From JAVBLU01 sp031553225 (GTDB lineage: Bacteria; Bacillota; Clostridia; Christensenellales; UBA1750): DNA of 27,153 nt. Location of the stretch: the NCBI GenBank assembly GCA_031553225.1, contig JAVBLU010000027.1, positions 1-27,153 on the forward strand. The letters are read 5' to 3'. Every line of letters begins with the position of its first letter. Positions within the stretch are counted from its first letter, which is position 1. The translations under genes were made by a program, and so were the position numbers. Of the stretch, positions 23,151-27,153 are shown in pieces. The notes below the pieces were generated by a model. It was not told where the DNA came from. It was given only the letters and a program-made list of their open reading frames with translations, and ran no database searches.

Positions 23151-24644
23151 ATGCGCTTGGATCTGCTGTTGACCATCGACGTGGGCACCACGGGCGTGAA
23201 AGCGGCGCTGTGCGACAGGGACGGGCTGCGCACCTCGGCCACGGTCCCCTATCCCACCGCCCGCCCCCAGCCGGGATGGGCCGAGCAGGAGCTCGGCGAT
23301 ATCCTGTCGGCAGCCATGTCCGCGGCACGCACGGTGCTTGACCGGCGCGGGAGCGCGTCCATCGCCTGCATCGGATTAACCGGCCACATGAACGGTTGCC
23401 TTCCTCTGGACGAGAGCGGACGGGCGCTGCGGCCGCACATCATCCACGCCGACATGCGCGGCGAGGAACGCATGGCCGAGCTGTCCGCGGCCATCGACCC
23501 CCTCGCCTACTACCGCCTGACGGGCAGCCGCCTCTCCTGCCACGCCTCGCTGCCCAAAATACTGTGGCTGCGCGCGCATGAGCGGGACGTGTATGAGCGC
23601 GCAGCGCACTTCGTCAACACCAAGGACGCTGTGTACGGCTACCTGACGAACATCCATGGCCGCACGGACCCCTCGGACGCATCGCTTGCCGGTGCGATCG
23701 ACATCCGCAAGGGATGCTGGGCCCAGGATTTGCTCGCCGCCCTGCGTGTGCCCGTGCGCAAGATGGGCGAGATACGCCCCTCCACGGACGCCTCCGCCGG
23801 GCTGTGCGCGGCCGCGGCCAAGGCGCTGAACCTGCCCCAGGGCACGCCGGTTGCCATCGGAGGCGGCGACGGCGCATGCGCCTCCCGCGGGGCCGGGCTC
23901 ACCCGCCCCGGCAGGGCGTACGGCAACATCGGTTCTACGGCCTGGATCTCCGCGCTGAGCGAGCGCGCCCCGGACGACCCGCACATGCGCGTATTCTCCT
24001 ACTTCGACATGGACGGCCGCCAGGTAACCGTGTGCGGCACCATGCAAAGCGGCGCGGCGAGCATCAGCTGGGCCGTGCGCGCTCTGGCGGCCGGCATGTC
24101 CGTGCAGCAGGCCGAGGATCTGGCGAGAAAAAGCCCGCCCGGCGCGCGCGGGGCGCTGTTCGCGCCCTATTTGCAGGGCGAGCGCACCCCGCACTGGGAC
24201 GCCTTGGCCACAGGCGGGTTTGCCGGGCTGCGCATGGACCACGCCCGCGAAGACCTGCTGCGCGCCGTATGGGAGGGCGTGGCTTTCGCCCTTGCCGACT
24301 GCGCGGCCGCCGTGGCAGACGTGAGCGGGCCCATCGCAGGCCTTACGCTGGTGGGCGGAGGGGCGCGCTCGCACATCCTGCCGCCCGCGCTGGCGGCGCT
24401 GCTGCATGCGCCGGTCGCGCGGCATGAATCACCCGGCGAGGGCACCAGCCTGGGCGCGGCCATGGCGGCGGCCGTAGCCGTCGGGTACTGCCGCGACTGG
24501 CAGGAGGCCGCCGCCATGGCGCGCACGCAGGAGGCCACGCCGCCCGATCCGGCTCTGGAGGAGGCGTACGGCCGCGCTTACGAGCGCTTCCGCGCGCTGT
24601 ATCCGGCGCTTACGCCCTTCCGTTTGGCGCAGGGCGACGCTTAA
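23151..24644 (+). CDS. FGGY family carbohydrate kinase, xylulokinase-like
   Basis: A 497-residue sugar kinase with two actin-like domains. DVGTTGVKAALCD (D10 onward) is the phosphate-1 loop, and GLTGHMNGCLPLD stands where xylulokinases have GQMHG, so the sugar may differ from xylulose. IGGGDGACASRGAG and GNIGSTAWIS form the second domain's ATP site, and TLVGGGARSHILPPALAALL is the adenosine motif. The length fits the xylulokinase group. It probably phosphorylates the ketose or polyol released by the nearby glycosidases. ATG 23151 is 6 nt after a GAGGGG site; an in-frame ATG at 23070 lies at or before the predicted transcription start, so it is rejected. It ends 329 nt before nrdD. Confidence 0.88.
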   Translation: MRLDLLLTIDVGTTGVKAALCDRDGLRTSATVPYPTARPQPGWAEQELGDILSAAMSAARTVLDRRGSASIACIGLTGHMNGCLPLDESGRALRPHIIHADMRGEERMAELSAAIDPLAYYRLTGSRLSCHASLPKILWLRAHERDVYERAAHFVNTKDAVYGYLTNIHGRTDPSDASLAGAIDIRKGCWAQDLLAALRVPVRKMGEIRPSTDASAGLCAAAAKALNLPQGTPVAIGGGDGACASRGAGLTRPGRAYGNIGSTAWISALSERAPDDPHMRVFSYFDMDGRQVTVCGTMQSGAASISWAVRALAAGMSVQQAEDLARKSPPGARGALFAPYLQGERTPHWDALATGGFAGLRMDHAREDLLRAVWEGVAFALADCAAAVADVSGPIAGLTLVGGGARSHILPPALAALLHAPVARHESPGEGTSLGAAMAAAVAVGYCRDWQEAAAMARTQEATPPDPALEEAYGRAYERFRALYPALTPFRLAQGDA

Positions 24645-24785
24645 GCCGGCAAACGGCGGCACAAAAATTTTTTTATGGCGCGGTTCGTAAGGGTTTTCCG
24701 GCGTTTTTGCCGTATTATGGGGCTTTTCGGGCATACGCTTGTCCACAGCGCGGCCCATGGCGATAAAAAACGCTTGCGACGGTTC

Positions 24786-24814
24786 TTGACGCACAACATG
24801 TAGTGAGCTATAAT
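24786..24814 (+). promoter_or_regulatory. Promoter of nrdD
   Basis: TTGACG (24786-24791), exactly 17 nt, then a perfect TATAAT (24809-24814). Transcription would begin near 24821, giving a leader of about 150 nt. The upstream part of the spacer, 24645-24785, holds an A5T7 run at 24663-24674 and no gene that I can support. Confidence 0.82.
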
Positions 24815-24836
24815 GCAAATACGCTATATATTGTGT
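24791..24836 (+). promoter_or_regulatory. Tandem NrdR-like boxes
   Basis: Against the known NrdR consensus acaCwAtATaTwGtgt, ACGCTATATATTGTGT (24821-24836) matches at 15 of 16 positions, and GCACAACATGTAGTGA (24791-24806) at 12 of 16. Their centres lie 30 bp apart, close to the three helical turns usual for NrdR pairs. One box spans the promoter spacer and the other the start site, so NrdR with bound ATP/dATP would repress. nrdR itself is not in the window. Confidence 0.8.
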
Positions 24837-24845
24837 GCGCCTTTA

Positions 24846-24949
24846 CGGGGGTGTTTGCCCCCGGCAGATAAACCAAAACAAAGGAAAAGCGGGCGTTTTG
24901 TTCTTGTCGGAGGGTTTCGCCCCGGCAGGCTTCTTTTGCGCGCCCCGCT
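24846..24949 (+). other. Structured 5' leader of nrdD
   Basis: Two folds are visible. A CGGGGG/CCCCCG stem (24846-24851 with 24858-24863) closes a 6-nt loop. A longer arm (24888-24893 with 24944-24949, extended two pairs past a bulge) encloses a second hairpin (24906-24910 with 24922-24926). No known riboswitch class was recognised. It ends about 25 nt before the start codon. Confidence 0.4.
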
Positions 24950-24973
24950 ACAACAAAAGAGGACGTGACGGCC

Positions 24974-27153
24974 GTGATCGCATCCATCGTTAAGCGCGAC
25001 GGGCGGGAAGTGCCCTTCCACAAGGAAAAGATCGCCCAGGCGATTTTGAAGGCCTTTCAGGCGACGAACCACCAAAGCACGCTGGACGCCTGCCTGTCCC
25101 TTGCGGATCAGGTGGAGGCGGAGCTTTCCGGGGCGGGCGCGCTGCGGCCAAGCGTCGAGCAGACGCAGGACGCCGTGGAGGCCGTGCTCATCCGCAACGG
25201 CTACGTGCGCACGGCCAAAGCGTACATATTGTACCGCGCCGAGCGCACCCGCGCGCGCGAGATGAACACCCGCCTGATGCAGACGTACAGCGACATCACC
25301 TTTAAGGATGCGCGCACATCCGACTTGAAGCGCGAGAACGCCAACATCGACGGCAACACGCCCATGGGCGCGATGCTCAAGTATGGCAGCGAAGGCGCCA
25401 AGCAGTTTTACGACATGTTCGTCCTGAAGGACAGCCATGCCCGCGCGCACCGCGAGGGCGACATTCACATCCATGACCTGGACTTTCTGGCCCTGACCAC
25501 CACCTGCTGCCAGATCGACCTGCTCAAGCTCTTCCGGGACGGTTTCTCCACAGGCCACGGCGTGCTGCGCGAGCCCAAGGACATCAACAGCTACGCGGCG
25601 CTGTGCTGCATCGCCATCCAGGCCAACCAAAACGACCAGCACGGCGGCCAGTCCGTCGTGGGGTTTGACTGGGGCATGGCCCCGGGCGTCGCCAAGACAT
25701 ACGAGCGGCTGTACCGGCAAAACCTGCAAAAGGCGCTGCTGTTGCTGTGCGGGCTGGACGTCTGCGCGGACGCCCTCCGGCAGATCATGAGCGACGCGTC
25801 GGCCGCCGCGGCCCCCCTTCGCCTGGAGCGGGAGGAGGCCTACTGCGCGGCGGAAACCCCTCTGCTTGCGGCGCTGGGCGCGCAGGGCGACATGGCGGCG
25901 CGCGCCCAGGCCTTCGCGCTGAAGACGGCGCAGGCCGAGACCGAGCGCTCCACCTATCAGGCTATGGAGGCTCTGGTGCACAACCTGAACACCATGCACT
26001 CGCGCGCCGGGGCGCAAACGCCCTTCTCCTCCATCAACTACGGCATGGACACCTCGCCCGAGGGGCGCATGGTGACGCGCAACGTGCTGCTCGCCACGCA
26101 GGCGGGCCTGGGCAACGGCGAGACGGCCATCTTCCCCATCCAGATCTTCCGCGTGAAGGACGGGGTGAACTACCGCCCGGGCGAGCCGAACTACGATTTG
26201 TTCCAGCTGGCCTGCCGCGTGTCCGCAAAGCGCCTGTTCCCCAACTTCTCCTTCCAGGATGCGCCCTTCAACCTGCGCTACTACAAAGAGGGCCGCCCGG
26301 AGACCGAGATCGCCTACATGGGCTGCCGCACGCGGGTTATCTCCAACGTGTACGATCCGGAGAATGAAATCTCTTCCGGCCGGGGGAACCTAAGCTTTAC
26401 CACCATCAACCTGCCGCGTTTGGCCATCAAGAGCGCCGGGCGGGTAGACTCGTTCTTCGAGATGCTGGACGGCATGCTGGACATGTGTGTGGACCAGCTG
26501 CTGGAGCGCTTTGAGCTGCAGGCGCGCAAGACCATGCGCAATTATCCCTTCCTGATGGGCGCGGGCGTATGGCTCGGCTCGGAAGGCCTCTCCCCGGACG
26601 AGGAGGTGCGCGAGATCCTGCGGCACGGCACGCTGTCGGTGGGCTTTATCGGGCTTGCGGAAACGCTGGTGGCGCTCATCGGCCAGCACCACGGCCAAAG
26701 CGCCACCGCGCAAAACCTGGGGCTGCAGATTGTGGCGCACATGCGCGCGCGCATGGACGACGAGGCCAAGACCCGCCGGATGAACTTCTCGCTTCTGGCC
26801 ACGCCCGCCGAAGGGCTCTCCGGCCGCTTTGTGGCCATGGACCGCAAACGCTTCGGCAGCCTTCCGGGCATCACGGACCGGGAGTACTACACGAACTCCT
26901 TCCACGTGCCCGTATATCACCAAACCACCGTGATGGAGAAGATCCGCATCGAAGCGCCCTACCACGAGCTGACGAACGCCGGGCACATCACCTACGTGGA
27001 GATGGACGGCGACCCCGCGCAGAACCTGCCGGCGTTTGAGGCCATCATCCGCGCCATGCACGACGCGGGCATCGGCTACGGGTCCGTGAACCACGCGGTG
27101 GACCGCGACCCGGTATGCCGCCACACGGGCATTATCGGCGATACCTGCCCCAA
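24974..27153 (+). CDS. nrdD: Anaerobic (class III) ribonucleoside-triphosphate reductase, 3' end missing
   Basis: Reduces ribonucleotides to deoxyribonucleotides under anoxia with a glycyl radical installed by NrdG. About 726 codons are present and the frame is still open at the window end. Residues 1 to about 95 are an ATP-cone (IVKRDGREVPFHKEKIAQAI, RTAKAYILYR), the allosteric site sensing ATP and dATP. The catalytic barrel follows with DIHIHDLDFLALTTTCC (C178/C179), LCCIAIQANQNDQHGGQS (C211/C212), MHSRAGAQTPFSSINYG and NLSFTTINLPRLA. The C-terminal metal-binding region begins at the window edge (C715, C725), and the glycyl-radical loop must lie beyond it. GTG 24974 is 11 nt after GAGG; GTG 24965 is an alternative with too short a spacing. 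Confidence 0.93.
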   Translation, partial: MIASIVKRDGREVPFHKEKIAQAILKAFQATNHQSTLDACLSLADQVEAELSGAGALRPSVEQTQDAVEAVLIRNGYVRTAKAYILYRAERTRAREMNTRLMQTYSDITFKDARTSDLKRENANIDGNTPMGAMLKYGSEGAKQFYDMFVLKDSHARAHREGDIHIHDLDFLALTTTCCQIDLLKLFRDGFSTGHGVLREPKDINSYAALCCIAIQANQNDQHGGQSVVGFDWGMAPGVAKTYERLYRQNLQKALLLLCGLDVCADALRQIMSDASAAAAPLRLEREEAYCAAETPLLAALGAQGDMAARAQAFALKTAQAETERSTYQAMEALVHNLNTMHSRAGAQTPFSSINYGMDTSPEGRMVTRNVLLATQAGLGNGETAIFPIQIFRVKDGVNYRPGEPNYDLFQLACRVSAKRLFPNFSFQDAPFNLRYYKEGRPETEIAYMGCRTRVISNVYDPENEISSGRGNLSFTTINLPRLAIKSAGRVDSFFEMLDGMLDMCVDQLLERFELQARKTMRNYPFLMGAGVWLGSEGLSPDEEVREILRHGTLSVGFIGLAETLVALIGQHHGQSATAQNLGLQIVAHMRARMDDEAKTRRMNFSLLATPAEGLSGRFVAMDRKRFGSLPGITDREYYTNSFHVPVYHQTTVMEKIRIEAPYHELTNAGHITYVEMDGDPAQNLPAFEAIIRAMHDAGIGYGSVNHAVDRDPVCRHTGIIGDTCP

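Noticed and set aside
24645..24674. Possible terminator after the FGGY kinase (GCCG/CGGC stem then A5T7)
   Set aside because: The stem is only four base pairs and is separated from the T-run by more than ten bases, so I do not call it a terminator.
24739..24747. DnaA-box-like TTGTCCACA upstream of the nrdD promoter
   Set aside because: One mismatch to TTATCCACA. By simple count several such one-mismatch 9-mers are expected by chance in 27 kb, and there is no cluster.
25747..26367. Alternative plus-frame inside nrdD
   Set aside because: Low-complexity Arg/Gly/Ala product in another frame. The nrdD frame runs unbroken with family motifs before and after, so there is no frameshift.

Overview
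The window is a GC-rich stretch with tightly packed genes, strong Shine-Dalgarno sites, many 1-4 nt ATGA/TTGA overlaps and several GTG/TTG starts. It ends in an oxygen-sensitive class III ribonucleotide reductase gene. Together these suggest an anaerobic, high-GC Clostridia-type Firmicute, perhaps a gut lineage such as the Christensenellales/Oscillospirales. That placement is inference from gene content and style, not from a marker gene.

Region 1 (about 26-3952, +) is the end of an aromatic amino acid operon: chorismate synthase, type II dehydroquinase, chorismate mutase-prephenate dehydratase, and one protein that fuses shikimate dehydrogenase to shikimate kinase. All four genes are joined by 4-nt overlaps.

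Region 2 (about 3972-13553, +) is a complete branched-chain amino acid operon, ilvB-ilvN-ilvC-ilvD-leuA-leuC-leuD-leuB. It has its own strong promoter 19 nt after the aromatic operon. Before ilvB lies what reads as a classical ribosome-mediated attenuator: a 32-codon leader peptide with a run of Val/Leu/Ile codons, a hairpin over that run, a competing pairing, and a perfect 14-bp terminator stem. This is the most striking regulatory element here, because Firmicute ilv-leu operons are more often controlled by T-box leaders.

Region 3 (about 13747-24644, both strands) is an accessory carbohydrate region: a heparinase II/III-like lyase (-), an ArsB/SLC13-type permease (+), a NUDIX-Gfo/Idh/MocA fusion (-), an unrecognised probable TIM-barrel protein, a GNAT acetyltransferase and a GH43-like glycosidase (+), a GHL6-type putative glycosidase (-) and an FGGY sugar kinase (+). 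Divergent intergenic spacers carry promoters with inverted repeats that could be operators. No sugar transporter of a standard ABC or PTS type lies within the region.

Region 4 (24645-27153, +) is a 329-nt regulatory spacer with a near-consensus promoter, a tandem pair of NrdR-like boxes and a structured leader, followed by nrdD, cut off by the window end just before its C-terminal glycyl-radical region. No tRNA, rRNA, CRISPR array or insertion sequence was seen.
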